From assembly GCF_036785885.1 (NCBI RefSeq), contig NC_092317.1:39917329-39981328 (forward strand): a stretch of 64,000 nt of DNA, read 5' to 3'. The stretch is from Coffea arabica. Its lineage: Eukaryota > Streptophyta > Magnoliopsida > Gentianales > Rubiaceae. Positions within the stretch are counted from its first letter, which is position 1. Each line of letters begins with the position of its first letter. The notes below the pieces were generated by a model that was given only the letters and a program-made list of their open reading frames with translations, ran no database searches and was not told where the DNA came from. Positions 35,071 through 44,473 of the stretch are shown here, one piece after another. The position numbers and the translations under genes are program-made.

Positions 35071-35088
35071 TGGCGCCGTTGCCGGGGA
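35071..35088 (+). promoter_or_regulatory. Primer binding site (tRNA-Asp) of element B
   Basis: TGGCGCCGTTGCCGGGGA is an 18-nt match to the complement of the 3' end of plant tRNA-Asp(GTC), the primer used by Athila elements. It lies 6 nt after the LTR end. The corresponding site in element A is half deleted (44245-44256). Confidence 0.9.
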
Positions 35089-35217
35089 GCGGCAATATTA
35101 GAGCCTAATCATCTTTATTAATTTAGACAGTATTATTTTTTTTATATTTAATCTTATTTTGTAATCAGTTTTTGACAATTGAAGTTGCATAATATCCCTT
35201 ATTTCTGTTTGTAGTGT

Positions 35218-35463
35218 ATGCACCGGGAGTCTCGAGAAGTCGTACCTGTCGATCCAGAAATTGAGAGGACACTACGTAGACAAAGGAGGCACACACAACA
35301 GCAAGAGGAACAAGAGATTTGGCAACCGATAGAGGAAATTTTGATAGAACTACCATTTGCGGAAGAGATGGCCGAAAATGACCCAAATAGGCGAGTTCTA
35401 CGAGATTATACTCTACCGGGAACACAAGGATCTCAAACAAGCATACTGCAGGTGGAGCTTTAA
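35218..35463 (+). pseudogene. N-terminal gag scrap of element B
   Basis: 81 codons. The stretch NDPNRRVLRDYTLPGTQGSQ resembles the N-terminus of Athila gag just before the main gag domain. The frame then ends at a stop overlapping the ATG of the next ORF. The central Retrotrans_gag domain, about 200 residues in autonomous Athila, is absent: codons jump from this block to AGGALMGKSPQEAH, which normally follows that domain, in a different frame. It is an internal deletion scar near 35443-35447. Confidence 0.6.
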
Positions 35464-37295
35464 TGGGTAAATCACCCCAAGAGGCTCATAATTTGATAGA
35501 AGAAATGGCAGCAAATAACTACCAATGGGCCAATGAGAGAGGTAATACAAGACGTCACGCAGGTATGATAGAAATGGACACTCTCAATATGCTGAGTGCT
35601 CAAATGAATAATGTGATGAAGTTATTGAGTAGACAAGGTGGAGTTAGTCCAAGTTCATCTAATGCTCACGTAGCTTGTTGCTCTTTCTGTGGAGGTGAAC
35701 ATGATATTAATGAGTGTGTTGATTCTGAGCAGGTACAATTTGTTAATAATTACAACCGAAATGCTCCAAATAATCCCTACTCGAATACTTACAATCCGGG
35801 GTGGAGAAATCATCCAAACTTTGGATGGAAAGATCAAGGCAATCAACAAAGGCCAACCAATCCGCCGGGATTTCAACCAAGGCAACCACAGGCTGAAACT
35901 AAACCAAGTTGGGAGATCGCGGTGGAAAAACTTGCTAAGGTGACTTCGGATAGATTCGAGCGAGTTGAGGGGCGGTTGGACCAATTAGCTGGGATGTACA
36001 GAAACTTGGAGGTTCAAATTGGTCAAATTGCCAATGTGATCAACAATAGAAACCCTGGTGAATTACCAAGTAAAACCGAAGTGAATCCGAGAGAGCATGT
36101 CAATGCAATCATTCTTAGAAGCGGTAAAACGGTTGAGGGATTCGATTTTGAAAATTCAGGTGGTGAAAAAGACAAGATGCATGCAATTGAAGGGGAGCAA
36201 GAAAGTCAAAATGATCATGTTATCATTGATATTGATGCACTTCATCCCAAATTAAATTCTCATTTAAATTCTAATGTGATACCTTTTCCTCACAGGTTGA
36301 AGAAAGATGGACAGGATCGGGAGTTTGAAAAGTTCTTCAAAATGTTTAAACAATTGCACATTAACATTCCTTTCATTGATGCTATAACACAGATTCCCTC
36401 TTATGCACGTTTCTTGAAAGACATCATGTCAAAGAAGAGGAAAATTGTAGATAATGAGATGATAGCATTAACGGAAGAGTGTAGTGCATTGATTAAGAAT
36501 AAACTCCCTCCTAAATTGAAAGATCCGGGAAGCTTTTCTATTCCTTGCACTATTGGTCAATTGCATTTTTCTAATGCTTTATGTGATTTAGGTGCAAGTG
36601 TGTCACTTATGCCGTTATCGGTTGCCCGGAGATTGGGACTTCAAGAGCTAAAAGCTACCAATATTACATTGCAATTGGCGGATCGGTCAATCACACGTCC
36701 CACGGGTATTTTGGAAAATGTGCTCATAAAGGTAAGACAATCTATAATACCTGTGGATTTTGTTGTCTTAGATATTGAAGAAGATGTGAGAATGCCAATT
36801 ATTCTAGGACGACCGTTTTTAGCCACTGCACGAACTATGATTGATGTAGAAAAAGGTAAGCTTATATTACGGGTTAATGGTGAGGAATTGGAATTCAATT
36901 TGGATAATAAAGAAGGGAGTATAGAGCCTACTGCTCTTGTGTCTAATATGCCATATGATGAAAAGGTTAACCAAGAAAGGACCGAAGAAGTTAAATTTAT
37001 AAATGTCCTTGGTACTAACTTTCATGGTGTAGGAACAAAGGAGGAGAAGATAAGGATGGAAGTTGGCTTAATAAATTCGCCATTCCATGAAGAAAATGGT
37101 GAAAAGTTGAGCCAATTCAGAAAAGACAAGCAAAATCCACTCCAAGGTGAAGTTGAGCCTCTCTATGACAAGTCTAATATTCCTCCTTGGCATTTGAGGA
37201 AATTGGACTATGAAGATCAATGCATGGTTCACCACATGGTGGATTGGCTCGGGAGTTTCGACCCATGGGGAGAAAATCGCTCCCTAATGCTCTAA
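35463..37295 (+). CDS. Gag C-terminus and retropepsin of element B
   Basis: Intact ORF of 610 codons. N-terminal block MGKSPQEAHNLIEEMAANNY is the post-gag-domain segment of Athila; then a zinc knuckle CSFCGGEHDINEC (about residue 72), the Athila-typical YNPGWRNHPNFGW (about 108), a coiled region around KPSWEIAVEKLAKVTSDRFE (about 148-185), and an aspartic protease with LCDLGASVSLMPLSVARRLG (about 373) and IILGRPFLATARTMIDV (about 443). The tail contains MVHHMVDWLGSFDPWGENR near the stop. The usual RT that follows the protease in Athila is missing. The frame is clean, which fits a young copy and possibly retained use. The true translation start is uncertain because the main gag domain was lost. 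Confidence 0.85.
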   Translation: MGKSPQEAHNLIEEMAANNYQWANERGNTRRHAGMIEMDTLNMLSAQMNNVMKLLSRQGGVSPSSSNAHVACCSFCGGEHDINECVDSEQVQFVNNYNRNAPNNPYSNTYNPGWRNHPNFGWKDQGNQQRPTNPPGFQPRQPQAETKPSWEIAVEKLAKVTSDRFERVEGRLDQLAGMYRNLEVQIGQIANVINNRNPGELPSKTEVNPREHVNAIILRSGKTVEGFDFENSGGEKDKMHAIEGEQESQNDHVIIDIDALHPKLNSHLNSNVIPFPHRLKKDGQDREFEKFFKMFKQLHINIPFIDAITQIPSYARFLKDIMSKKRKIVDNEMIALTEECSALIKNKLPPKLKDPGSFSIPCTIGQLHFSNALCDLGASVSLMPLSVARRLGLQELKATNITLQLADRSITRPTGILENVLIKVRQSIIPVDFVVLDIEEDVRMPIILGRPFLATARTMIDVEKGKLILRVNGEELEFNLDNKEGSIEPTALVSNMPYDEKVNQERTEEVKFINVLGTNFHGVGTKEEKIRMEVGLINSPFHEENGEKLSQFRKDKQNPLQGEVEPLYDKSNIPPWHLRKLDYEDQCMVHHMVDWLGSFDPWGENRSLML

Positions 37296-37344
37296 AGTGA
37301 TTCAACTCTTTCCGTCGAGCCAACGACTATAAACAAAAGCGCTA

Positions 37345-37362
37345 ATTGGGAGGCAACCCAAT
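37345..37362 (+). promoter_or_regulatory. Conserved post-gag hairpin of element B
   Basis: ATTGGG-AGGCAA-CCCAAT, a perfect 6-bp stem, about 50 nt after the gag/protease stop. The identical 18-mer occurs after the gag-like ORF of element A (45597-45614). A very similar motif is familiar from Athila elements in general. Function unknown. Confidence 0.6.
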
Positions 37363-37696
37363 GTTTATGTTATTTGTGTTAAATTTTTGTGATTTTTAGA
37401 CTTGAATAAGTGTTTTAGTTAATTTGTTGTTTTTGTGTGATAGGGTTGGCAAATGGAAGCAAGAATGACCATTTGAGGTGAAAAGGGCGAACTTTGATCA
37501 AACAACTCAACCCCTCGATTTGCGTTAAAGGTGTTTTTGATTCATTATAAAGGGGTAAAATGCATGTTTTTAATGTTTTACATTTGTTCCAGTCATTAAA
37601 ATTGGCAAACAAATGATCTATGATGCATTTTGAGTCATTGGGGTACCTTTTGTAATTTTTCAAAAGTTGAAATTCTGCTAAAAATCGAAGCAGAAA

Positions 37697-38052
37697 ACGC
37701 GTTTGCAAATAAAACGCGACTAAAAGTCGCGTTTCTCAGAATCGCGTTTTCAATTCTGCACCTGCAGAACAGAAAACGCGCCTTCAAAACGCGACCTAAA
37801 GTCGCGTTTTAATGGAAGTCGCGTTTTCAAGCCTGGATCAAGACTCAAAAACGCGACTTCAGAAACGCGACTCGAAGTCGCGTTTTCCATCACAGTCGCG
37901 TTTTCATTCCTGCAAGATTTGTGCAGAAAACGCGACTTGAAAAACGCGAGTTGAAGGCGCGTTTTTAGTCGCGTTTTCCGTATCTGAATATAGCCTTCAG
38001 AAACGCGATTTCAGCCTTTCTTCTTCACTTCTCCAATTTTTCCAGCCGCGTT
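37697..38052 (+). repeat. Cluster of CGCG hairpins, element B
   Basis: Eighteen CGCG sites in about 355 bp of otherwise AT-rich noncoding DNA, mostly as AAACGCGACT or its complement AGTCGCGTTT. Pairs form perfect short hairpins: 37712-37734 (10-bp stem, AAA loop), 37787-37810 (10-bp stem, CTAAA loop interior) and 37863-37885 (10-bp stem, CGA loop). A homologous cluster is in element A at 45966-46226. Confidence 0.85.
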
Positions 38053-38933
38053 TTTCCCTCTTCCTTCTACCCAACTCACAAATCTTCATTTTTACTCCAT
38101 AATCTTGCTAGAAATCATCACCCCAACACCTTTTGAGCTTCATACAACCTTTTTAACCGATTAAAATTCAAGAAAAACACTTAAAATCAGGTTTTTGAAG
38201 CATTGAAGGTTAGGGTTCTTAAACTCCAATTTCTTCAATTGGAGGTCAATTGGAGGTTGTTTCATAGGGCTTTTTGCATTTTTAGCATCACCAAACATCC
38301 TTCTACGTGACTGAGGTAAGTTTCTTCATCAAATCTTTTGATTTTAGAAGTTCATATTTTTTATCCTGAGCTATCTGACATCTTTTAATTTCGAAAATTT
38401 GATGAGGTTCATGGCTATTTTTGATTTTATTCATGATTATTATGATTGTTTAAGCATGTTTAAATGTTTAAATGTAGCAATTTATTGGTTTTCAAGTACT
38501 TTAAAATTCACAATTGCTATATTTAGATGAAATTGGAAAAAGGAACTAGGATGTTTTCGAGCCATTGGTGATGTTAAATTATGGTTAAAAATGGTTAGTT
38601 GATGATGTTTAAGCATGTGCATTGTGTATAGTGAGTAATTTGGTTGATTTGGGGAGTTAATTAGTTTAATTTTTGCCTAAACATGATTATAGCTAAAAGC
38701 ATATTATTATTGTTAATTCTAAATAGTTATAATCATAATTGTTCCTATTTTCACTAATTAAATTATAATTGATACATATCTTGTGTAATTTGGTGATTTT
38801 GGGCAACTTTAGGCAGAAAATATGTCTTGTACGATCATTGAATGATTAGAACTTGAGCAATTGTATTTGAGGTTATTTGGATTAATGCTGAACTTTTGTT
38901 GCCAAAAAAATGAGTTGTAGTACATGTGAATAA

Positions 38934-40160
38934 TTGAAATATTTTTTAGGTACTATGCCAAGAGGAAGAAGAGCGGTACTTTCATCCTCTAGTAGTGAGG
39001 AGAGGGAGGTTAATGAAGAGATGGAGGTGACTGAAGAGGAGAATTCACCTTCTCCTCCACCAATTAACCGTCGACCTGGTGAGGGCACCTCCCGTGGAGC
39101 GGGAAGATCGGTATTTGACAGTGCTAGGTTCAACACTCGCAGGAATCAGGAGTGGCATGAGGCGCGTGCTAATTTGGAGTTTTTGTTTGAGATGCACGTC
39201 AGTCCACCAGTTGAGATGATGTACAACATCTCAGAAGCTTTTGCTCAGCTAGGATGGGCTCCGATTCTCACCCTTCCAAACCATTACTACCCAGACCTGG
39301 TGCGCGAGTTTTACGCCAACATTGAAAGTAAGGCGCGCCATAGTGGAGAAATAATTGAGTCCTGGGTGCGTGGAAGACGAATCACCTTGTCACGGCAAGA
39401 TTTGGCTGCTATTTTGGGGTGTATGGATGACGGACGTCCAGTAGACTTGAAGAAGGAGTTTGTTCCCCCGAATAGGAGGTGGGATCCATCATTGGCCATG
39501 GCTAGGTTTGGTCTCGAGTACCAACCTTTTCGCTCTACCAGAAAGGAGACTATATTGGCAAATGTATTCGAACCTCGTCATCGGCTTATCATTTACATGA
39601 TGGCTCACAATGTCATCCCAAAGAAGACGGGGCACACGGAGGTTCGCAAGAGCGATATTTACTTCCTTGATTACATGTTCCACAACCGAACTTCCCCGTA
39701 TGCTCGAATTTCATTGCCGAACATCATCATCAGCCACATTAGGTCTACGGCGAGGCGTAAGACAACTTCTTTCAAACTTTCATTTCCTCGTCTACTGACT
39801 TTAATCTTCCCCCGTTTTGAAGTTCCCTTGGAAGGCATGCGGCGGGAGTATGTTCCACCACGTGCTGAGATGACTATCACTACTCTTCGCCGCCTTGGTA
39901 TTGGCACGGGAGACATTCCACGCCCTGTTCAGGAGCGGAGACAAAAGGCTAGACATGGTCGCGATGGAGCTGGACCATCTACTGCAGCACCACCTCCTCC
40001 TCCGCCACAGACCAACTGGCAGCGGCTTTTCGGTCGCTTGGACGACATCGACCATCATTTAGCCAGAATGGATACTCGCCTGGACCGAATTGAAGATCAT
40101 TTAGGCACACGCCCACCTCCCATCGATGATGATGAAGATGACGATGAAGAGGATCATTGA
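38934..40160 (+). CDS. Extra ORF of element B (putative plant transposon protein domain)
   Basis: Intact ORF of 408 codons placed where Athila elements carry their third (env-like position) ORF. An acidic, Ser/Glu-rich N-terminus (MPRGRRAVLSSSSSEEREVN) may include a nuclear-type basic patch. The central part (about residues 60-310) with VREFYANIESKARHSGEI, WVRGRRITLSRQDLAAILG and RHRLIIYMMAHNVIPKKTGH resembles the 'putative plant transposon protein' domain common in plant LTR elements. Then come a proline run (about 345-352), a short heptad-like segment LDDIDHHLARMDTRLDRIE and an acidic tail. No signal peptide or membrane segment is seen, so it does not look like an envelope protein. The second codon ATG at 38949 is an alternative start. 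Role unknown. Confidence 0.75.
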   Translation: MKYFLGTMPRGRRAVLSSSSSEEREVNEEMEVTEEENSPSPPPINRRPGEGTSRGAGRSVFDSARFNTRRNQEWHEARANLEFLFEMHVSPPVEMMYNISEAFAQLGWAPILTLPNHYYPDLVREFYANIESKARHSGEIIESWVRGRRITLSRQDLAAILGCMDDGRPVDLKKEFVPPNRRWDPSLAMARFGLEYQPFRSTRKETILANVFEPRHRLIIYMMAHNVIPKKTGHTEVRKSDIYFLDYMFHNRTSPYARISLPNIIISHIRSTARRKTTSFKLSFPRLLTLIFPRFEVPLEGMRREYVPPRAEMTITTLRRLGIGTGDIPRPVQERRQKARHGRDGAGPSTAAPPPPPPQTNWQRLFGRLDDIDHHLARMDTRLDRIEDHLGTRPPPIDDDEDDDEEDH

Positions 40161-40396
40161 GGCTGCCCTTTGGCTGGCTTTTCTTTTGTTTGCTTGTTAT
40201 TTTTATCTTTTGTTTGAAAAATGTTAACTTACATTCCTTATTTTGAATATTGGAACTTGTGGCAGTAACTAGTAGATCGTTGACTGTGGATGGTTGAGCG
40301 GTCGATGACTCATGATTCAAGGCTTCACTGGACTGCAGTCATCTCACTTGGGGAGTCACTTGTTCCTTTCTTTTGTTTCTTTTCTTTTCTTTCCCT

Positions 40397-40432
40397 ACAC
40401 ATTGAGGACAATGTGTATTCTAAGTGTGGGGG
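40397..40432 (+). promoter_or_regulatory. Internal AGGA-loop hairpin and polypurine-like tract, element B
   Basis: ACACATTG-AGGA-CAATGTGT (40397-40416), a perfect 8-bp stem, then 5 nt and AAGTGTGGGGG (40422-40432). This copies the layout at the true polypurine tract next to the LTR (41453-41488), but about 1.06 kb inside the element. Element A has the same internal module at 46563-46600. Confidence 0.7.
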
Positions 40433-40508
40433 AAGAAATGTGTGGTACTTGTGATTTTAGTTGTGTTTGATATAATTCTTGTGCTTAAATGGTGTTTCTT
40501 GTGGTTGC

Positions 40509-40560
40509 TGGCAGGGAGATTTAGTCCACTTTTAAGGGGAGACTCTGTCAAAATTTTTCC
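40509..40560 (+). repeat. LINE-like 3'-end motif inside element B
   Basis: GGCAGGGAGATTTAGTCC followed by CTTTTAAGGGGAGACTCTG and AAAATTTTT closely matches the 3' end of the LINE at 55572-55620. It can fold as an imperfect hairpin. Which element donated it cannot be told here. Confidence 0.6.
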
Positions 40561-40873
40561 AAAACCTTATACATATATATGTTATTAACTATAATAAATA
40601 AATAAAATTTTGTCACTTATCCTTTTGAAATAAATATATGCGGTTTTGATACTTCTTTTCTCATGAAATTTGGAAATGATTTTTATGTGATTATAATTTT
40701 TACATCTATAGGAAAGTATATCTAGTAAAGTGGAGAAAATTATGCCTACATTTTGTATATTTGATGAAAATTCTTCTTTTTATCTAATTTTATAAGATAA
40801 GAAATTAATATGGTTAATAAGTGTCATACTCTTCTCATGATTACTCTTAGAGGGAATTTTATTATATATTGTT

Positions 40874-41102
40874 AAAAAAAAAAAAAAAAAAAAATGGTTA
40901 TTCTACTCCAATGATTCTCGTACCGAGTAACCGGGGGTTGGCATCTACAAATGTCGACATTCGCGTAAAAAGGTACTTGAATTAAGAGTATGCAAAGCAA
41001 CTTGAGTATGTGAAATGTTGAGTAACCGGGGATCTGCATCTAAAAATGTTGATCTTCGCGTCAAAAGGCATTTTTCACAACTTAAGTAATATTTAATCCT
41101 TA

Positions 41103-41165
<63 letters not shown>
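40874..41165. repeat. Poly(A) runs and (TA)n microsatellite in element B
   Basis: An A run of about 21 near 40874-40893, an A run of about 19 at 41102-41120, and about 22 TA units from 41121. The two blocks TAACCGGGG...TTCGCGT (40927-40970 and 41024-41062) are imperfect direct repeats and recur in element A (47105-47140 and 47195-47238). Confidence 0.8.
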
Positions 41166-41168
<3 letters not shown>

Positions 41169-41452
41169 TAAAATAAATCCCTCTTTAAGAAAAATAAGAA
41201 GTTGATCATGAGATTAGTTAGCATCTTTATTGACTATAGGAGTTGCTTGCTTGCGAAATTGGATAAAAATAAGAAGTTGAGTTGAATTGGTAAAATTATG
41301 GTATACTTGGCTCTTCTTTGCTTGATATTATGAGTACTTGAACTTAATGGAAAGATCACATAAGGGTTATTTACCTTGATTCAAGGAAATGGAGTTGAAA
41401 TACTACATATGTTTATTTTAAATTTTTGGATCATTGATGGTTGGAATTTTAT

Positions 41453-41488
41453 ATTGCTTGAGGACAAGCAATGATTCAAGTGTGGGGG
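41453..41488 (+). promoter_or_regulatory. AGGA-loop hairpin and polypurine tract of element B
   Basis: ATTGCTTG-AGGA-CAAGCAAT (41453-41472), perfect 8-bp stem, then 5 nt and AAGTGTGGGGG (41478-41488), 4 nt before the 3' LTR. This is the plus-strand primer site of the element. Confidence 0.8.
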
Positions 41489-41492
41489 TATT

Positions 41493-43411
41493 TGATAAGA
41501 GTTTATTTTACGTATTTTTAAGTGCATTTTATTAGTTAATTTTGAGTTGATTATTTAGTTTTATAATTAAAATAAAGAGGTTTTTGGTAAAATTATATAT
41601 TTTTGGTAAAAGTGGATAATATTGCATTTCTATTGATTTTAATAGTAAAAACTTCATTTTTATGCAGGAATAATGAATCAATCACCAAAGGAGGTCAATT
41701 GAGGTGAAAAATAGAGATTTGGTGATGAATTTAAGTGGCAACAAGAAGAATGAAGTGAAAAACGTTCAAGTGAGAAAATGCAATACAAGTCAGTTTTGAC
41801 ACTTTTCAGTATTTTGACCATATCTGGAGCTACACTTATCGGATTGAGGTGATTTTTTATACCATTTTAAAGCTAAGAAAGAGACCTACAATTCGTATGA
41901 AGACATCGAAATCCATTTCTGCCATCTTCATGGGCAAAACGTTGGAATACAGAAGCTGCACCCTGTGGTCGGAAGTTAAAACAGAGGTTTGAACAGGTGA
42001 CAGTATTTCGATCATATCTCAGGCTACAAAGCTCCGATTTGGATGATTCTTGAAGCATTGGAAAGCTAACTCAAAGGGCTACAACTTTTGTGTTTTGCAC
42101 AAAAGCTAGTTCGGCCTTTATGATAGAGAAAATCGCAGATGAAATAAGGCCAAAGTGAATACGCGAGTACACAAAACGTGACTTGTAACCGCGTTTTGTG
42201 TAGGCGCGTTTTATAGCCGAAATTCTGCAATTTGACTCAGCCAATTCTCTTGTGTTCATACCACTTTCCAGCTATAAGATGCAAGGGAATTCGGTGCACA
42301 TGCTTCAGAAGACAAAAGGGCAAGAAAAGTGGCTTATTTTCAAGTCAAAAATATTGGTTTTTGACTATGCTAACAAAGTGGAGATTTGGGAATCAAAGGA
42401 TAGAATTTGACTTGGAAAAATGGAGCATTTGAGTGTTTTTTATGCAGAGATATGGGGAGAGATCTGGGAACCATTCGTAGCTTAGCTTCTTACAGAAAAA
42501 CATAGTCTCTCTAGCTAGGTACTTGCAAAGGACAATTGAGGTTTCATCTTGTAATCATCTAAGTTCAAGACAAGGAGATTTTTGGAAGGCTTCACCATAT
42601 CTTGGCTAAGACTTTCTTTACTCTTTTTGTATTTGTAAATTCATGATGATTTACATTAATGAAGTTATGAGTGTTTCATCATTCATGAGTAGCTAATTTC
42701 CTTTATCTAGGGAGTAGATGAAGCTTATGGCCAAATGATATGAAGTGATTGTGATTTATGCTTGTTATGTCTTGTATTAACTTATCTACTTGTGTATGTT
42801 GGATTACTTGTTGTTGCTTGATCACCAATAGCAGGTTTATAGTTGTTTTTACTCATTGAGAAATGGTAAAAATAATGGAATGACATAAGTAGAGCTTGAG
42901 TAGTATATTCATGAGAATAGAAATACATTCAAGTGGATGAAATCTGCATTTCATGTGTGAATAAGAACAGATTTAGTATTTACCAAGAGATTAGGAAAAA
43001 CTAATCTGTTTTAACCCATTATTATCATGAGAATGTGATTTTGGTATTTCTGGAAATGAATCCTTGGTTAAACAAGAGCAGTAACAAGTGTTGAATTAAT
43101 TCATTTTAGATCTTTTGTGTTATAAGTGGAATCTACATCCCTAGATCTTAATATTTAGTGAATTCTACTCCTATTGTGAAATTGCATTTATCTATTTAAG
43201 AATTTTTGTAGTTGAATTAAAATCTGAAGTTTCTGCTCAAATTAATTGTAAGTCTAAATAATAGAGTAAATTAGTATCTAATAATTGTTTTAAATTGCTC
43301 CTCGTGGGATCGACCCGATACACATCTCGTACTACAATTGCGACCTGTATACTTGCAGTCCAACGGGTGTAAATTCGGAATTAAACTTGCACTTAAAGTA
43401 AAAACCCGTCA
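41493..43411 (+). repeat. 3' LTR of element B
   Basis: 1,919 bp, same length as 33146-35064. Differences noted by eye: GGACAATT/GGTCAATT, GATAAATT/GATGAATT, GTGAGGAAA/GTGAGAAAA, GGAAAGCTT/GGAAGGCTT, GATTTGCATT/GATTTACATT. Confidence 0.95.
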
Positions 43412-43416
43412 GCTAT

Positions 43417-44245
43417 TGACTATCTTAACAATTTCAGATTTGGAAAACAAATGCAGCAAATTTGGACCAATGGAAAAGGAGCTTTTGGAGCAGTTTATAT
43501 AGGGAGCAACCAGGACATTGAGAAATAGACGGGAGAAGCTTGGAGTCTGCAAAAATGTAGCTTTTCCATTCTCTTATTGTTAGATTAGTTTAGTATAGAG
43601 TAGTAGTTCATCCTTCTTGTTTATTAGCTAGGCAAAGATGAAGAAGGAGATGAAGAAGGCAAGGAAAGAGCTCATGTGACAAGGGTTATTTTTCCTTTCC
43701 AACTCTTTATCTTTTGTATTTGATTCCAAGTTTAGCTAATATACAAGTTCTGGATTTTATGTTTAATATGTGTCTTTAAAGTTTATACCTTGGGTTTGGT
43801 TGAACTTTCTATGATTGTTAGTGTTAATCATTTGGCTATTTAACTGCTATGTTTTGAGCAAGTTATTTAGCACTTTGGCTCTTTAAATCATGATTAATCT
43901 GGTACCATTAATTCTGATTATCTAAGGTGTTGTTTCTGCAATGAAAATTGAGATTTAACACTAGTTCAAGAAGTGCTAAACATAGGGAGTACACTCACGA
44001 AAGTAGAGGTGCACCTATGTGGTTTTTAGTGATTTATTTCATGTAATTTCACTGAAGAAATGAACTTGTAGCTAATTTCATAACCATGAGAATAGGTATG
44101 GATTAGTTATAAGTATAATTGATTCACTACGAAAGTAGGATTCAAATGCATAAGGAAATTACACCATAATTAGCCTAGATGTAGTATTCAATGATCCAAA
44201 TATAACACTTGCATGAGTAGTTAGGGATACCACAACCTAAGGAGC
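43417..44245 (+). repeat. 5' LTR of element A, second part, 3' end deleted
   Basis: Continues the LTR after the element B insertion and matches 48483-49311 of the 3' LTR. It stops at CCTAAGGAGC; the last 220 bp found in the 3' LTR (49313-49532) and the first bases of the primer site are missing. The sequence resumes in the middle of the primer site (CGTTGCCGGGGA, 44245-44256). Confidence 0.9.
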
Positions 44246-44473
44246 GTTGCCGGGGAAGATTTGGCAATATCGGTGTGAAGAGCAACTTTATTAATTTAGA
44301 CAATTTTTCTTATTTTTGTTATTTTTGTTGTATCTTGTGTGTTTTATGTCATTTTTTTTTTAGTCAACTTTTATTATTATTATTATTATTTTTTTCTGTT
44401 TTAGTTTGTGTCTTGGAATCTATCCTTCTTAACTAATCTTACTTTTGAGATTGTTTAAAAGTAATTTTAGATA

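Larger units (their letters stand above)
33146..43411 (+). mobile_element. Element B: complete, young, non-autonomous Athila-like LTR element
   Basis: 10,266 bp. Two 1,919-bp LTRs (33146-35064, 41493-43411) have about five differences by eye (about 0.3%). A perfect target duplication GCTAT (33141-33145, 43412-43416) shows insertion into the 5' LTR of element A. The primer site matches tRNA-Asp, as in Athila elements. The internal region has an N-terminal gag scrap, a gag/protease ORF of 610 codons, a 1.6-kb noncoding stretch with CGCG hairpins, a 408-codon ORF and a long 3' noncoding region. No RT, RNase H or integrase sequence is present in any frame, so it would depend on enzymes supplied by a relative. 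Confidence 0.95.

Noticed and set aside
35071..35088. tRNA-Asp-like sequence as a tRNA gene
   Set aside because: Only the complement of the tRNA 3' end is present, at the primer-site position of an LTR element; no cloverleaf.
37697..38052. CGCG cluster as a CRISPR array
   Set aside because: Repeats are short, inverted and irregularly spaced, in a plant LTR element; no unique spacers of constant size and no cas genes.
38934..40160. Envelope protein in the env-like position
   Set aside because: No signal peptide, no membrane segment and no cysteine-rich surface region are seen.
41121..41165. (TA)n run as a regulatory site
   Set aside because: It is a simple microsatellite following an A run inside a retrotransposon.
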